Counted from the first letter of the stretch, positions 1 to 10,351 are shown. The stretch: 64,000 nt of DNA from Halomonadaceae bacterium T82-2 (GCA_001577635.1 LSBP01000010.1:62001-126000), one strand, 5' to 3'. Translations and numbers: made by a program. Notes: generated by a model not told the origin, from the sequence alone.

Positions 1-668
1 GTGCATTCCCGGGCCAGCGGTGAGTCGGGCGCGGTGATGCCCAGCACCACGGCGCCGTTGCTGCGGGCGAGCCGGGCGATCTCCACCAGTTCGCGGGTGC
101 GGCCGGTATAGGAGATGATGACGATGGCGTCGCCGGTGTGGCTGGCGGCAGCGACCATGCGCTGCATGAGCACGTCCTCGTAGACCATCACCGGCAGGTT
201 GAAGCGGAAGAACTTGTGCTGGGCATCCTGGGCGACCGGTCCCGAGGCGCCCAGGCCGAAGAAGCTGATCTGCTTGGCCTGGATCAGGTAGTCGACGGCG
301 CGCTCCACGCGCTTGGCGTCGAGCGCGCGGCGGGCGTCGTCGAGGGCGGCGATGGTGGCGCCGAAGATCTTGTCGCCGTAGCGCGCGGCATCGTCCTCGC
401 GTTCGACGCTGCGGCTGACATACGGCGTGCCGCCGGCCAGACTTTGTGCCAGCTTGATCTTGAAGTCCGGGTAGCCCTTGGCGTCGAAGTTGCGACAGAA
501 GCGGTTGACGGTGGGTTCGCTGACCGAGGCCGCCTGCGCCAGGGTGGCGATGCTCAGCCCGGTGGCAGTCGCCGGATCCTGGAGGATGACGTCGGCCACC
601 TTGCGTTCCGAGCGATTGAGCTCGTCGAGGCGGGCGCGAATGCGCTCGAGAAGGTCATGGCTGGCCAT
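1..668 (-). CDS. hexR: HexR, RpiR-family regulator of glucose catabolism (partial, 3' end outside window)
   Basis: The visible 222 residues begin [21 protein letters not shown] and form an RpiR-type helix-turn-helix (about residues 1-77, recognition segment [23 protein letters not shown]) followed by the start of a SIS sugar-phosphate-binding domain (from about 125, [15 protein letters not shown] and SYTGRT). HexR of pseudomonads and relatives represses Entner-Doudoroff genes and responds to 2-keto-3-deoxy-6-phosphogluconate. The divergent zwf-pgl-eda operon is the expected target. The family is usually about 280-290 residues, so roughly 60 C-terminal residues are missing only because the window ends. 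Start ATG at 668 is chosen because it gives the standard N-terminus. Confidence 0.93.
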   Translation of the reverse strand, partial: MASHDLLERIRARLDELNRSERKVADVILQDPATATGLSIATLAQAASVSEPTVNRFCRNFDAKGYPDFKIKLAQSLAGGTPYVSRSVEREDDAARYGDKIFGATIAALDDARRALDAKRVERAVDYLIQAKQISFFGLGASGPVAQDAQHKFFRFNLPVMVYEDVLMQRMVAAASHTGDAIVIISYTGRTRELVEIARLARSNGAVVLGITAPDSPLAREC

Positions 669-693
669 GCGTGTAACGGCTCCTGATGCAATA

Positions 694-795
694 TGTAGTG
701 ATTTAACTACATTGGTAGCCACATCCTAGCGTGACGCTCGGGATGACGCCAAGTGCGGGCCACGTCAGGATTGCATCTTTGGTAGTAAAATTACC
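694..795. promoter_or_regulatory. hexR-zwf intergenic operators (putative HexR sites)
   Basis: Two palindromes lie between hexR and zwf. At 694-711 there is a perfect 6-bp inverted repeat, TGTAGT-GATTTA-ACTACA. At 781-795 there is GGTAGTAAAATTACC, which resembles the 15-bp TGTAAT-NNN-ATTACA form described for gammaproteobacterial HexR. A shorter palindrome, GTAAGATTAC, sits at 838-847. The first is close to the hexR start, suggesting autoregulation; the second abuts the likely zwf -35. The assignment to HexR is inferred from position and motif resemblance. Confidence 0.6.
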
Positions 796-803
796 GATAA
801 ATC

Positions 804-833
804 TTGCCGTGAAACGCATCAATGGCATATTTT
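804..833 (+). promoter_or_regulatory. Candidate zwf operon promoter
   Basis: A -35 like TTGCCG (804-809) is separated by 18 bp from a -10 like TATTTT (828-833), 35 bp before the zwf ATG. The putative HexR palindrome at 781-795 lies immediately upstream of this -35, a position suited to repression. Confidence 0.45.
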
Positions 834-868
834 ATACGTAAGATTACCAGATTGAAGGGGTTCGAGGC

Positions 869-2344
869 ATGACCCAAGACACCACGCCCGACATCGATCT
901 GGCGCTGTTCGGCGCCCTCGGTGACCTGGCCCTGCGCAAGCTCTACACGGCGCTTTACCATCTCGATCGCGACGGCCTGCTGGGCGCGTCGACGCGCATC
1001 CTCGGCCTGGCGCGCCAGGACATCGACGCCGAGGCCTTCCGCCAGCGCGTCCAGCAGGCGCTGAAGAAGCACGTCAAGACGGCGCTGCTGGAAAAGACCT
1101 GTCTGGAGCGCTTCATCGCGCGCCTCGACTACCTCCAGCTCGATTTCGCCACCGTCGAGGGTTACGACGCCATCGCCCGGTGGCGCCAGGACGTCGAGCG
1201 GCCGATGACCGTCTATCTGGCCGTGCCGGCGAGCATCTACGGCGATATCTGCCGCAACCTGAGCGCCAGCGGCAGCCTGGACGAGCAGACGCGCGTGGTG
1301 GTGGAAAAGCCCATCGGCTACGACCTGGAATCCTCGCGGCAGATCAACGACGCGATCGGCGAGGCCTTCCCCGAGTCGCGCATCTATCGCATCGATCATT
1401 ACCTGGGCAAGGAAACCGTCCAGAACCTGATCGCCCTGCGCTTCGCCAACCCGCTGTTCGGCAACCAGTGGAATCAGAACCAGATCTCGCACGTCGAGAT
1501 CACCGTGGCCGAGCAGGTGGGCATCGAGGGGCGCTGGGGCTACTTCGACAAGGCCGGTCAGCTGCGCGACATGGTGCAGAACCACCTGCTCCAGCTGCTC
1601 TGCCTGATCGCCATGGACCCGCCGTCGAATCTGGATGCCGATGCCATCCGTGACGAGAAGGTCAAGGTGCTCAAGGCCCTCAAGCCCTTCACCCAGGAGA
1701 CCATCGGTCGCGACGTGGTACGCGGGCAGTACATCGCCGGGTCGATCAACGGCGAGAGCGTGCCGGGCTATCTGGAAGAAGAAGGCGCCAACACCGAGAG
1801 CCGCACCGAGACCTTCGTCGCCATGAAGACCGAGGTCTCCAACTGGCGCTGGGCCGGGGTGCCATTCTATCTGCGCACCGGCAAGCGGATGCCCGAGAAG
1901 CTCTCGCAGATCGTCATCCACTTCCGCCAGCAGCCGCACTACATCTTCGATCCCGACCAGCGCGACCTGGCCGCCAACAAGCTGATCATCCGCCTGCAGC
2001 CGGAAGAGGGCATCGCCCTGCAGGTGCTGACCAAGGACGGCGGGCTCGACAAGGGCATGCGCCTGCGCCCGGGGCCGCTGCACCTGGACTTCAACAGCGC
2101 CTTCCCCAAGTCGCGGATTCCGGATGCCTACGAGCGGCTGCTGCTCGAGGTGATGAAGGGCCAGCAGTACCTGTTCGTGCGCCGCGACGAGGTGGAGTAC
2201 GCCTGGCGCTGGTGCGACCAGCTGATCGAGGGATGGAAGGCCCGCGACATGCCGCCGCGGCGCTATCCGGCGGGGTCCTGGGGGCCGGTGGCGTCGATCG
2301 CCATGATCACCCAGGACGGCCGTAGCTGGTACGAGGACTATTGA
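869..2344 (+). CDS. zwf: Glucose-6-phosphate 1-dehydrogenase
   Basis: This enzyme oxidises glucose-6-phosphate to 6-phosphogluconolactone with NAD(P)+, the first step of the Entner-Doudoroff and oxidative pentose phosphate routes. The 491-residue product has a normal family length. The N-terminal nucleotide-binding segment reads [14 protein letters not shown]; the usual GASGDLA appears as GALGDLA. The substrate/active-site motif [14 protein letters not shown] is intact, as is the C-terminal [20 protein letters not shown] region. A GGGGTTCGAGG stretch precedes the ATG as ribosome binding site. It is the first gene of zwf-pgl-eda. Confidence 0.97.
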   Translation: MTQDTTPDIDLALFGALGDLALRKLYTALYHLDRDGLLGASTRILGLARQDIDAEAFRQRVQQALKKHVKTALLEKTCLERFIARLDYLQLDFATVEGYDAIARWRQDVERPMTVYLAVPASIYGDICRNLSASGSLDEQTRVVVEKPIGYDLESSRQINDAIGEAFPESRIYRIDHYLGKETVQNLIALRFANPLFGNQWNQNQISHVEITVAEQVGIEGRWGYFDKAGQLRDMVQNHLLQLLCLIAMDPPSNLDADAIRDEKVKVLKALKPFTQETIGRDVVRGQYIAGSINGESVPGYLEEEGANTESRTETFVAMKTEVSNWRWAGVPFYLRTGKRMPEKLSQIVIHFRQQPHYIFDPDQRDLAANKLIIRLQPEEGIALQVLTKDGGLDKGMRLRPGPLHLDFNSAFPKSRIPDAYERLLLEVMKGQQYLFVRRDEVEYAWRWCDQLIEGWKARDMPPRRYPAGSWGPVASIAMITQDGRSWYEDY

Positions 2345-2359
2345 GCGAGGCGTGACTCC

Positions 2360-3034
2360 ATGACGACCGAGATTTCTCCGCGGGAGCGGCTTGCCGCCCA
2401 ACTGGCCGAGGCGGTGGCCGGGGCGTTGAGCGCCGACCTGGAACAGCAGCCCCGGGCGCTGCTGGTGGTGTCCGGCGGCTCCACGCCGGTGGCGTTCTTC
2501 GAATGCCTGGCGGCCATGGCGCTGCCCTGGGAGCGCATCGACGTGACCCTGGCCGACGAACGCTGGGTCGCCGAGGATGACGCCGACAGCAACGCCCGCC
2601 TGGTTCGCGAGCACCTGCTCGTCGGCCCGGCGGCAGCGGCGACCTTCCATTCGCTGACCAGCGACGCGGCCACGCCCGAGCAGGGCGCGGCCACCGTGGC
2701 CGAGCGCATCACCGCGCTGCCCTGGCCGGCCAGTGCGGTGATTCTGGGCATGGGCGGTGACGGCCATACCGCCTCGCTGTTTCCCGACAGCGGCGAGCTG
2801 GGGCTGGCACTGACCACCGATGAGGCGGTCGTGGCCGTGCGCGCGCCGAGCGTTGCCCAGCCGCGCATCACCCTGAGCGCCGCCTATCTGCACCGGGCTC
2901 GCCGCCATGTTCTGCATATCGTCGGCGACAACAAGCGCTCGGTGCTGGCGCAGGCCCTGGCCGGCGACGATGCCCGCGAGCTGCCCATCCGTGCCTTTCT
3001 GGCCTGTCCACTGGCCGTCTACTGGGCACCCTGA
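2360..3034 (+). CDS. pgl: 6-phosphogluconolactonase
   Basis: This enzyme hydrolyses 6-phosphogluconolactone, the product of the gene just upstream. The 224-residue protein shows the glucosamine/galactosamine-6-P isomerase-like fold signatures LVVSGGSTPVAFFE, TLADERWV and GMGGDGHTASLFP. It begins 15 bp after zwf stops and ends 21 bp before eda, so the three form one transcription unit. Confidence 0.95.
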   Translation: MTTEISPRERLAAQLAEAVAGALSADLEQQPRALLVVSGGSTPVAFFECLAAMALPWERIDVTLADERWVAEDDADSNARLVREHLLVGPAAAATFHSLTSDAATPEQGAATVAERITALPWPASAVILGMGGDGHTASLFPDSGELGLALTTDEAVVAVRAPSVAQPRITLSAAYLHRARRHVLHIVGDNKRSVLAQALAGDDARELPIRAFLACPLAVYWAP

Positions 3035-3055
3035 ACCGAATTGCTGGAGCATGAC

Positions 3056-3718
<663 letters not shown>

Positions 3719-3775
3719 GCCATCCCGCCGGCGAGGCGGGCGACTGTTCTCTCTCGACAGCCTATGCTGTTGCTT

Positions 3776-3809
3776 GGCCCGCTCTCCTGGGAGCGGGCCT
3801 CTTTTTTTG
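3776..3809 (+). terminator. Rho-independent terminator of zwf-pgl-eda
   Basis: A 9-bp perfect stem GGCCCGCTC / GAGCGGGCC (3776-3784 and 3791-3799) with a 6-nt loop is followed by CTCTTTTTTT. Confidence 0.93.
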
Positions 3810-3884
3810 TCCTGCCCTTTTGCGCGGCTGCCTTGCTCTGCCTTCGCCGGGGCGGGGGTGGCGGCACGTCGTGAGCGAGCGAGG

Positions 3885-5654
3885 CTAGCGAGAGCACTCC
3901 CGATAGGGCTCGGCGCGGTACTGTGTCTTCCATTCCAGAAAACGCTCGGCCGGCAGCGGGGCCGAGAACCAGTAGCCCTGGGCGTGCTCGCAGTTCAGCG
4001 AGGCCAGCAGCCGGGCCTGCTCGGGGTTCTCGATGCCTTCGGCGACCACATCGCAGCCGAAGCTGTGGGCCAGCTGGATCACGGTGTTGGCCAGATTGCG
4101 GTCGTGGCTGCTGTGAAGCATGTCATTGATGAAGGCGCGGTCGATCTTCAGCGTGTTGACCGGCAGCGTCTTGAGGTAGGCCAGCGAGGAATAGCCGGTA
4201 CCGAAGTCGTCGATGGCGATGCGGATGCCCTGATCGGCCAGTTTTCTGAGCGTTTCTCGTGCCAGGCTGACGTCCTCCATCAGTCCCGACTCGGTGACCT
4301 CGACCTCCAGGGCATGAGCCGGCAGGCCGGCATAGCGCAGGCGTGTCAGTACGCGCCTGGCGAACCCTGACGTCATCAACTGTCGGGCGGCGACGTTGAT
4401 GGCGATGCTGAAGTCGTCATCGACCTGGCCCTGGCCGCGCCATTTCCGGGCCTGACGTATGGCTTCGTCGACCACCCAGTCGCCGATGGCGAGAATCTCG
4501 CCACTGGTCTCGGCCAGGGGGATGAAGTCCCCCGGCGAGACATGACCCAGTTCGTCGCTGGTCCAGCGCAGCAGGGCTTCGGCGCCGATCAGCCGGCCGG
4601 TGCGTAGCGACACCTTGGGTTGGTAGACCAGTTGCAGTTCGCCCCGTGAGGTTGCGTCGCGGAGGAGCTGCTGCATGCGGGCCCGTTGCTGGTGGCGCTG
4701 CTCGAGGCCGGCCGAGTAGAAGCCTATCGGCGTATCGCCCGGCGACGGCAGGGCAAGGCTGGCCTGGCGGACCAGTTGCTCGGGTGTGTCGGCCTCCTTC
4801 TCCGCGCGGCTGATACCGATGCGGGCGGTCAGCGACATCAGTGCGTCGCCGATCTGGTGGTCGCGCGCCAACAGGGTCAGGATGCGCCTGGCCCGGATGT
4901 GCAGGGTGTCCTCGTCCGAGGGGGCGTGGCAGATCAGCAGCAGCTCGGCCCCGCCCCAACAGCCCATCACGTCACGCGAGTGGGCCTCGCTGGCCAGCAG
5001 GTGGCAGGCATGCTTGAGCAGGGCATCCGATGCCGGATAGCCATGCAGGCGTGCGATGTCGTCCAGACCGTCGAGGGCGATGAACAGCAGGCAGGTGCCG
5101 CGGCCCGTCGTCAGGTGGCGTTCCAGCCACTTGACCAGAGCGCTGCGGTTGGGCAAGCCGGTGATCGGTTCCTGATAGGCCAGGCGCTCGAGTTCGGTGG
5201 TTCGCTGGGCCACCAGCTGTTCGAGCCGGGCGTTCTGGTCCGTGCGTTCCCGATACAGGCGGCCGGCCTGCAGGGCGTTGTGGATTCGCTGCAGGGCTTC
5301 CTGATGATCGAAGGGCTTGTTCAGAAAGTCGCGGGCGCCGAGCTCGAGCGCCCGTGAGCGGGTGTCGCGATCGGTCTGCGCGGTCAGCACGATCACCGGC
5401 GGTCCTTCACCGTTCCAGCGCTGCTGCAGATCACCGAGCAGGGTCAGGCCGTCGATATGCGGCATGCGCACGTCGAGCAGCAGCAGGTCGGGCGGTGTGT
5501 CGTGGCAGTAGTCGACTACCCGGCGCGGATCATCGAGCGTGGCGACCCGGGTGAAGCCCTCGTCGTCCAGCAGGTCCTCGAGCAAGGCGAGATTGGCGGG
5601 GTTGTCGTCGACCACCAGGATGTGGCTGGCGAGCAGGGCGTCCTTGTCAGGCAT
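3885..5654 (-). CDS. Response regulator with REC, degenerate GGDEF and EAL domains (c-di-GMP phosphodiesterase)
   Basis: The 589-residue protein has a receiver domain (about 10-130; phospho-acceptor in LLLLDVRMP, conserved Lys in FLNKPFD), a GGDEF domain (about 165-320) in which the catalytic motif is GGAEL, and an EAL domain (about 335-585). The EAL domain keeps YQPKVSL, EALLRW, ITVTESG-like EVEVTESG, DDFGTGYSSL and VAEGIE. It is therefore likely a phosphodiesterase whose GGDEF part is inactive or only regulatory. Start ATG 5654 overlaps the stop of the upstream histidine kinase by 8 bp, indicating a kinase/regulator pair made from one transcript. Confidence 0.9.
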   Translation of the reverse strand: MPDKDALLASHILVVDDNPANLALLEDLLDDEGFTRVATLDDPRRVVDYCHDTPPDLLLLDVRMPHIDGLTLLGDLQQRWNGEGPPVIVLTAQTDRDTRSRALELGARDFLNKPFDHQEALQRIHNALQAGRLYRERTDQNARLEQLVAQRTTELERLAYQEPITGLPNRSALVKWLERHLTTGRGTCLLFIALDGLDDIARLHGYPASDALLKHACHLLASEAHSRDVMGCWGGAELLLICHAPSDEDTLHIRARRILTLLARDHQIGDALMSLTARIGISRAEKEADTPEQLVRQASLALPSPGDTPIGFYSAGLEQRHQQRARMQQLLRDATSRGELQLVYQPKVSLRTGRLIGAEALLRWTSDELGHVSPGDFIPLAETSGEILAIGDWVVDEAIRQARKWRGQGQVDDDFSIAINVAARQLMTSGFARRVLTRLRYAGLPAHALEVEVTESGLMEDVSLARETLRKLADQGIRIAIDDFGTGYSSLAYLKTLPVNTLKIDRAFINDMLHSSHDRNLANTVIQLAHSFGCDVVAEGIENPEQARLLASLNCEHAQGYWFSAPLPAERFLEWKTQYRAEPYRECSR

Positions 5655-7515
5655 CGCTGGCTTCCTTCTTGAAGCGGGTCTCGAGGGCGGCGGGCGGCGG
5701 CTCGGGGTCGCCGGCCGGTGCGTCATCGGCGCGGCGAAGCTCGATCCAGAATCGGCTGCCGGCGTCCTTTTCGCTGGTGACGCCGATGCGGCCGTGCATC
5801 TGTTCGATCAGCTGGCGGGTCAGTGTCAGACCGATGCCGGTCCCTTCAATGGTGCTGCCTTCCGCCTCGAGGCGGTTGAAGGGCTGGAACAGCTCGGCGA
5901 TGCGCGCCTCGGAGATGCCGACGCCGGTGTCCTCGACACTTACCCGAAGGGTGTCGCCGTGCTCGGCCAGGGTGACCACGACGCGGCCCTCGGGGCGGTT
6001 GTACTTGATGGCATTGGACAGCAGGTTGAGCAGCACCTGCTTGAGGCGGGTCGGGTCGGCGAGCACGCAGGGATCGGCCGTCTCCGCTGGGCCATGCAGG
6101 GTGACGGCGGCCTCCCGGGCCAACGGTGCCAGGCTTTCCAGCGCCGCGTCGCAGATATCCCTGACCGATACTGCCTCGAGGGCCAGCGTCATGCGGCCGG
6201 CCTCGATCCGGGAGAGATCGAGGATGTCGTTGATCAGGGCCAGCAGGTGTTCGCCGCTGCTGCGAATCTGGGCGACCTGCCGCTGCTGGCGTTCGGAGAG
6301 CGGGTCGCGGCGGCCGTTGGCGAGCAACTGGGCGAAGCCGAGAATGGCGTTGAGCGGGGTGCGCAACTCATGGCTCATCGCCGAGAGAAAGTCGCTCTTG
6401 GCGCGGCTGGCCCGCTCCGCCTGATCGCGGGCCCGGGTGATTTCCTGCTGGATGCGGTCGCGCTCGGAAAACTGGCGGTAGAGATTGATCAGCAGCGCGC
6501 AGGTGGCGTTGAATGGCTCCAGCCATGCCACGGTCTCGGGAGAATATCCGTCATCGCTGTTGGCGGTGGCGTACATGCCGATCACCCGGCCGTCGTGGAC
6601 GATGGGCACGCCCAGGTAGTTGTGGATCGGCGGGTGTCCGGGCGGAAAGCCGCCCCGGAGGGGGTGGTTGGCCAGATCGTCGGTGATGATGGTATCGCCA
6701 TGGGCGAATACGCGACCCAGCAGCGAGCCGGGGTTGGTCAGGCGCATGTCCCCCGAGCGCAGTTGTTCCATCAGCCGGCGGGATTGCGCGTTCCACGAGA
6801 GGTCGGTGATGGCGTGGATCTTCAGGGCCGGCCCCTCGGCCTCGTGCAGCACTTCGCCGATCAGTGCGTAGTCGCTGCCGGTCAGTTCGCGCAGGGCTTC
6901 CATCAGGAAGTCCCACAGGCGGCGGCCCGACATCAGGGCGCGATAATCGGTGATGCCCTGATGCAGGACCCGCAGCAGCGTCTGCTGGCGATGATGCCGA
7001 CGCTCACGACTTTGCGCCTTGCGGTGGGCCAGGTGCAGGCGGATCAGCTCTTCCGCCTGGGCGGCGAGCAGCGCCAGGCTTTCCTGCTGGCGGGCATCGA
7101 AGCGGCGCGGCCGGGTGTCGATCAGGCACAGGGTGCCGACGACGTGGCCATCGAGGGGGCGCAGCGGATGGCCGGCATAGAAGCGGATGCCGTCGATCCG
7201 ATCCACCAGCGGGTTGTCCCGGAAGCATGCGTCCAGTTGCGTGTCCTCGACCACCAGCGGTTGATCGTCGGCGACGACATGGCCGCAGAAGGACACGTCT
7301 CGCGGGGTTTCCCGGCAGTCCATGCCGTGCGCCGACTTGAACCACTGGCGATGGGCGTCGACCAGCGAGATCAGTGCCGTGGGCACGTCGAACAGGCGTG
7401 CGGCCAGTTCGGTCAGGCGGTCGAACCCCGCCTCCGGAAGGCTGTCGAGGAGCTCGAGGCGATGCAGAGTCTGCAGGCGTCGTGCTTCGTTGTCGGGGAG
7501 TCGGGGAGGCTGCAT
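5647..7515 (-). CDS. Cytosolic hybrid-less sensor histidine kinase with two GAF domains
   Basis: The 622-residue kinase has no predicted membrane segment. Domains in order are GAF (about 20-165), a second GAF-like domain (about 190-360), a coiled linker, HisKA with H-box SHELRTPLNAI (about 390), and HATPase_c with N-box NLLSNAIKYN, G1 DTGVGI and GTGIGL. The first GAF resembles the FCGHVV / GTLCLID class common in bacterial sensor kinases. It most likely phosphorylates the overlapping EAL response regulator and so couples an unknown cytosolic signal to c-di-GMP degradation. The start is set at ATG 7515, where homology-like sequence begins; the ribosome binding site is weak. Confidence 0.88.
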   Translation of the reverse strand: MQPPRLPDNEARRLQTLHRLELLDSLPEAGFDRLTELAARLFDVPTALISLVDAHRQWFKSAHGMDCRETPRDVSFCGHVVADDQPLVVEDTQLDACFRDNPLVDRIDGIRFYAGHPLRPLDGHVVGTLCLIDTRPRRFDARQQESLALLAAQAEELIRLHLAHRKAQSRERRHHRQQTLLRVLHQGITDYRALMSGRRLWDFLMEALRELTGSDYALIGEVLHEAEGPALKIHAITDLSWNAQSRRLMEQLRSGDMRLTNPGSLLGRVFAHGDTIITDDLANHPLRGGFPPGHPPIHNYLGVPIVHDGRVIGMYATANSDDGYSPETVAWLEPFNATCALLINLYRQFSERDRIQQEITRARDQAERASRAKSDFLSAMSHELRTPLNAILGFAQLLANGRRDPLSERQQRQVAQIRSSGEHLLALINDILDLSRIEAGRMTLALEAVSVRDICDAALESLAPLAREAAVTLHGPAETADPCVLADPTRLKQVLLNLLSNAIKYNRPEGRVVVTLAEHGDTLRVSVEDTGVGISEARIAELFQPFNRLEAEGSTIEGTGIGLTLTRQLIEQMHGRIGVTSEKDAGSRFWIELRRADDAPAGDPEPPPAALETRFKKEASDA

Positions 7516-7698
7516 GGCAAGATGGGTCGTTCCTGACGTGGAGAATCCTGAATGTCGAGGGCGCCGCCATGCCCGGGCCCTGGCCTGGCAGACCACATTT
7601 AACGTTTTATCGGCCTGTTGCCGAGGAAACTTGAGCGTGGTGTCATCCGGGCGGGGCAACCCCATGACGTCACCGCCAACAGCGAGGAGCGCATCACG

Positions 7699-8334
7699 AT
7701 GCAGAGCAGGGACCCGATGACGGGGCATTCGGACGAGCGGCTGTCGAGCCCCGCGGCCCAGCGCAACCGCGAGCCGATTCTGGCCACGCTGGCACCGTTG
7801 CTCGGCGGTGCCCGGACGGTACTGGAACTGGCCAGCGGCACGGGCGAGCACGCCGTGCATTTTGCCGCGGCGCTGCCGGGCGTGCGCTGGCAACCCAGTG
7901 ATCCCAGCGAGTCGGCCCGGGCCTCGATCGCGGCCTGGCGAGCCGACAGTGGCCTCGACAACCTGGCCGAACCGCTGGCCCTGGATGTGGAAAGCCGCCC
8001 CTGGACGGTCGATGCCTTCGACGCCCTGGTGGCCATCAACCTGCTGCACATCGCGCCCTGGTCGGTGACCGAGGCCCTGCTCGGCGAGGCCGGTGCACGC
8101 CTGCCGGCCGGCGCCCCGGTGTTCCTTTACGGCCCCTTCCTGCGCGACGGCGTGCCGACGGCGCCCAGCAACGAGGCCTTCGATATCGAGCTGCGGCGGC
8201 GTGACCCGCGCTGGGGTCTGCGCTCGCTGGCGGCGGTATCGACGCTGGCGCGCGCCAGCGGCCTGCATCTCGAGCAGGTGGTGGAAATGCCGGCCAATAA
8301 TGTCGGGGTCGTGCTGCGTCGACGGAGTGCGTGA
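7699..8334 (+). CDS. DUF938-family SAM-dependent methyltransferase
   Basis: The 211-residue protein has the class I methyltransferase core with motif I VLELASGTGEHAVHFA near residue 40, then WQPSDPSESARASI and a central AINLLHIAPW segment. These are typical of the DUF938 family, whose substrate is unknown. Start ATG 7699 follows AGCGAGGAGC; the frame is open further upstream but without homology-like sequence. It diverges from the histidine kinase gene. Confidence 0.85.
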   Translation: MQSRDPMTGHSDERLSSPAAQRNREPILATLAPLLGGARTVLELASGTGEHAVHFAAALPGVRWQPSDPSESARASIAAWRADSGLDNLAEPLALDVESRPWTVDAFDALVAINLLHIAPWSVTEALLGEAGARLPAGAPVFLYGPFLRDGVPTAPSNEAFDIELRRRDPRWGLRSLAAVSTLARASGLHLEQVVEMPANNVGVVLRRRSA

Positions 8335-8426
8335 CGGGCGGGGTGCTTGATAATTGGGCCGACGCCCCAAAGACTGAGGACAGGGCCGGCCACGGCCTGT
8401 TTCCACCATCAAGGGAGTGAGTGCCA

Positions 8427-8654
8427 ATGACCGATCATGACCTGTCCGAGGATTTTCGCCTGCCGGTGGGGTGCCCGTCATGCGGCAGCCACCTGATGCG
8501 GGTGTCCGAGGTCCACAACCCTGACGACAAGGTGTTCTGTGCCTCGTGCAATGCCTATGTGTGCCTGTATCACGAAGCGCAGGAGATCCTGCGCCAGGGG
8601 CCCGGCAGCGAGAGCGAGGCGCTGCTCGAGAAGGCCGTGAACGCACGGCACTGA
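8427..8654 (+). CDS. Small zinc-ribbon protein, function unknown
   Basis: The 75-residue protein has two Cys pairs, CPSCG near residue 16 and FCASCNAYVC near residue 39, fitting one structural zinc site. The C-terminal third is helical and acidic. I do not recognise a named family. An in-frame GTG at 8421 sits closer to AAGGGAG and is an alternative start adding two residues. Confidence 0.72.
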   Translation: MTDHDLSEDFRLPVGCPSCGSHLMRVSEVHNPDDKVFCASCNAYVCLYHEAQEILRQGPGSESEALLEKAVNARH

Positions 8655-8669
8655 CACGTTTCCCTGCCG

Positions 8670-8711
8670 ACGCCGGCCGGTGCCCCGCATGAGGGGCTGC
8701 CCGGCCGGCGT
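8670..8711. terminator. Strong hairpin between convergent genes
   Basis: ACGCCGGCCGG (8670-8680) pairs with CCGGCCGGCGT (8701-8711), with an inner TGCCCC/GGGGC extension. It lies between the zinc-ribbon gene and the phoH stop. There is no T-tract on either side, so termination on both strands is inferred. Confidence 0.6.
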
Positions 8712-8725
8712 TGTCGCGAGTGGGA

Positions 8726-10135
8726 CTACAGCAGGTCTTCCGCCGCCATGGCCAGCCGCGAGCGTTCGACGCTTTTCAGGGTGATGTGCCCGGCATGCGG
8801 CCAGTCGCGAAAGCGTTCGACCACGGCTGCCATGCCGCAGGTGTTGGCGGTGAGGTAGGGAGTGTCGATCTGGCCGACGTTGCCCAGGCAGACGATCTTG
8901 GTATTGCGTCCGGCCCGCGAGATCAGCCCCTTGAGCTGCTTGGGCGTGAAGTTCTGGGCCTCGTCGATGATCAGGAAGGTATCGTTGAGCGTGCGTCCGC
9001 GCATGAAGGTCGGCGAGCGAATCTGCACCCGTGAGCCGATCAGCTGGCGGGTGGCCCCCTCGCTCCAGTTCGAGGTGCCGTCGCGCTCGTCGCGCAGCAG
9101 GTTGTCCATGTTGTCGTGGAAGGCCCCCATCCACGGCGACATCTTCTCCTCCTCGGTGCCCGGCAGGAAGCCGATATCCTCCCCCATGGGGATCGGCGCA
9201 CGGGTGAAGACGATGCGCTCGAAGCGCTTCTGGTCGAAGGTCTGCTCGAAGGCGGCGGCCAGGGTCATGTAGGTCTTGCCGGTGCCGGCGGTGCCGGCGA
9301 TGGTCACCAGGTCGATCTCGGGGTCCATCAGCAGGTTGAGCGTGAAGTTCTGCCGACTGTCGTGCGCGTGCACGCCCCAGACCCCGGCGTGATGGCGGTA
9401 GTTGGTGAGCAGTTCGAGGCGGGCGCCGTCGGTTCGGTACTCGCGCACGATGGCTTCGAAGTCGGCGCCGTTGTCGCTGTCGGCCACCAGCATGCCGGCA
9501 TGCCAGTCCGCAGGGAGCGTGCCGGTGAGCGCATAGCAGGTCTGCTGGTCGATGCGCTCGACGCTGACGTCGACATCGAGCGATTCCCAGAGACCGGCAC
9601 CGTCCGGCCCTGCCTGCGCGTAGACCCGGGCCCCCTCGATCATAGCGTCGTTGTCGCTGAACGCCCGGTCGTTGCGGTAATCCTCCACCGGCACGTTGAG
9701 CGCCGCCGCCTTGACGCGCAGGTTGATGTCCTTGGTCACCAGGATGACGGACGCATCCGGGCGTTCGTCGCGCAGCCGGCAGGTTTCGGCCAGCAACCGG
9801 TTGTCGGGGCTGTCCTCGAGCGGGTCGAGCGGCTTGAGGTCGCTGTAGCAGAGAAAGCGCAGGCGGCCGGTCTGGCCGGTGCCGGGCAACTGGATGCCGG
9901 CGCGGATCTCGTCGAAGGTGGCGTTGGCGGTCAGTTCGGAGAGCGTGCGGCTGACCTGGCGCGCGGTGCGAGCGATGTCGCGCAGGCCGTTCTTGTGCTT
10001 GTCGAGTTCCTCGAGCACGGTCATGGGGATGACCACGTCGTGCTCCTCGAAGTGATACAGGGCGGCCGGATCGTGGATCAGGACGTTGGTGTCGAGTACA
10101 TAGAGGCGGGTGGCCTTCTTGTCGATACGTACCAT
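8726..10135 (-). CDS. PIN domain-PhoH family ATPase (PhoH2/YlaK-type)
   Basis: The 469-residue protein joins an N-terminal PIN nuclease-like domain (about 10-150, LYVLDTNVLIHDP and ILVTKDINLRVKA with conserved acidic residues) to a C-terminal PhoH ATPase domain (about 245-469, Walker A IAGTAGTGKTY, Walker B FLIIDEAQNF). PIN-PhoH proteins are linked to ATP-dependent RNA unwinding and cleavage. The ATG at 10135 is the best start although AAGGAG lies about 11 bp upstream, a longer spacing than usual. It is monocistronic here. Confidence 0.9.
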   Translation of the reverse strand: MVRIDKKATRLYVLDTNVLIHDPAALYHFEEHDVVIPMTVLEELDKHKNGLRDIARTARQVSRTLSELTANATFDEIRAGIQLPGTGQTGRLRFLCYSDLKPLDPLEDSPDNRLLAETCRLRDERPDASVILVTKDINLRVKAAALNVPVEDYRNDRAFSDNDAMIEGARVYAQAGPDGAGLWESLDVDVSVERIDQQTCYALTGTLPADWHAGMLVADSDNGADFEAIVREYRTDGARLELLTNYRHHAGVWGVHAHDSRQNFTLNLLMDPEIDLVTIAGTAGTGKTYMTLAAAFEQTFDQKRFERIVFTRAPIPMGEDIGFLPGTEEEKMSPWMGAFHDNMDNLLRDERDGTSNWSEGATRQLIGSRVQIRSPTFMRGRTLNDTFLIIDEAQNFTPKQLKGLISRAGRNTKIVCLGNVGQIDTPYLTANTCGMAAVVERFRDWPHAGHITLKSVERSRLAMAAEDLL

Positions 10136-10351
10136 CGGCGTGAGCACTCCTTGGTTGATGGCCTTCTCGACGCTGACAGTCGAGCATGGCACGGCGATGA
10201 CAACCACTGGCATGAGCCCCGTCACGGGGCGTCGGGAGTTGCGGGTCGATGGTTCTCCTTGTGTCGTGGGCGGGATGAGTCTCTTTTCGTCAAGATGGGT
10301 CGAGATCGCGTGAAACGCCAGCCACAGCGTTTCACGCAAGGGCGTCGAGCC

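Noticed and set aside
7516-8646. Longer N-terminus for the histidine kinase reaching back to about 8646
   Set aside because: That stretch is antisense to the methyltransferase and zinc-ribbon genes and has no domain.
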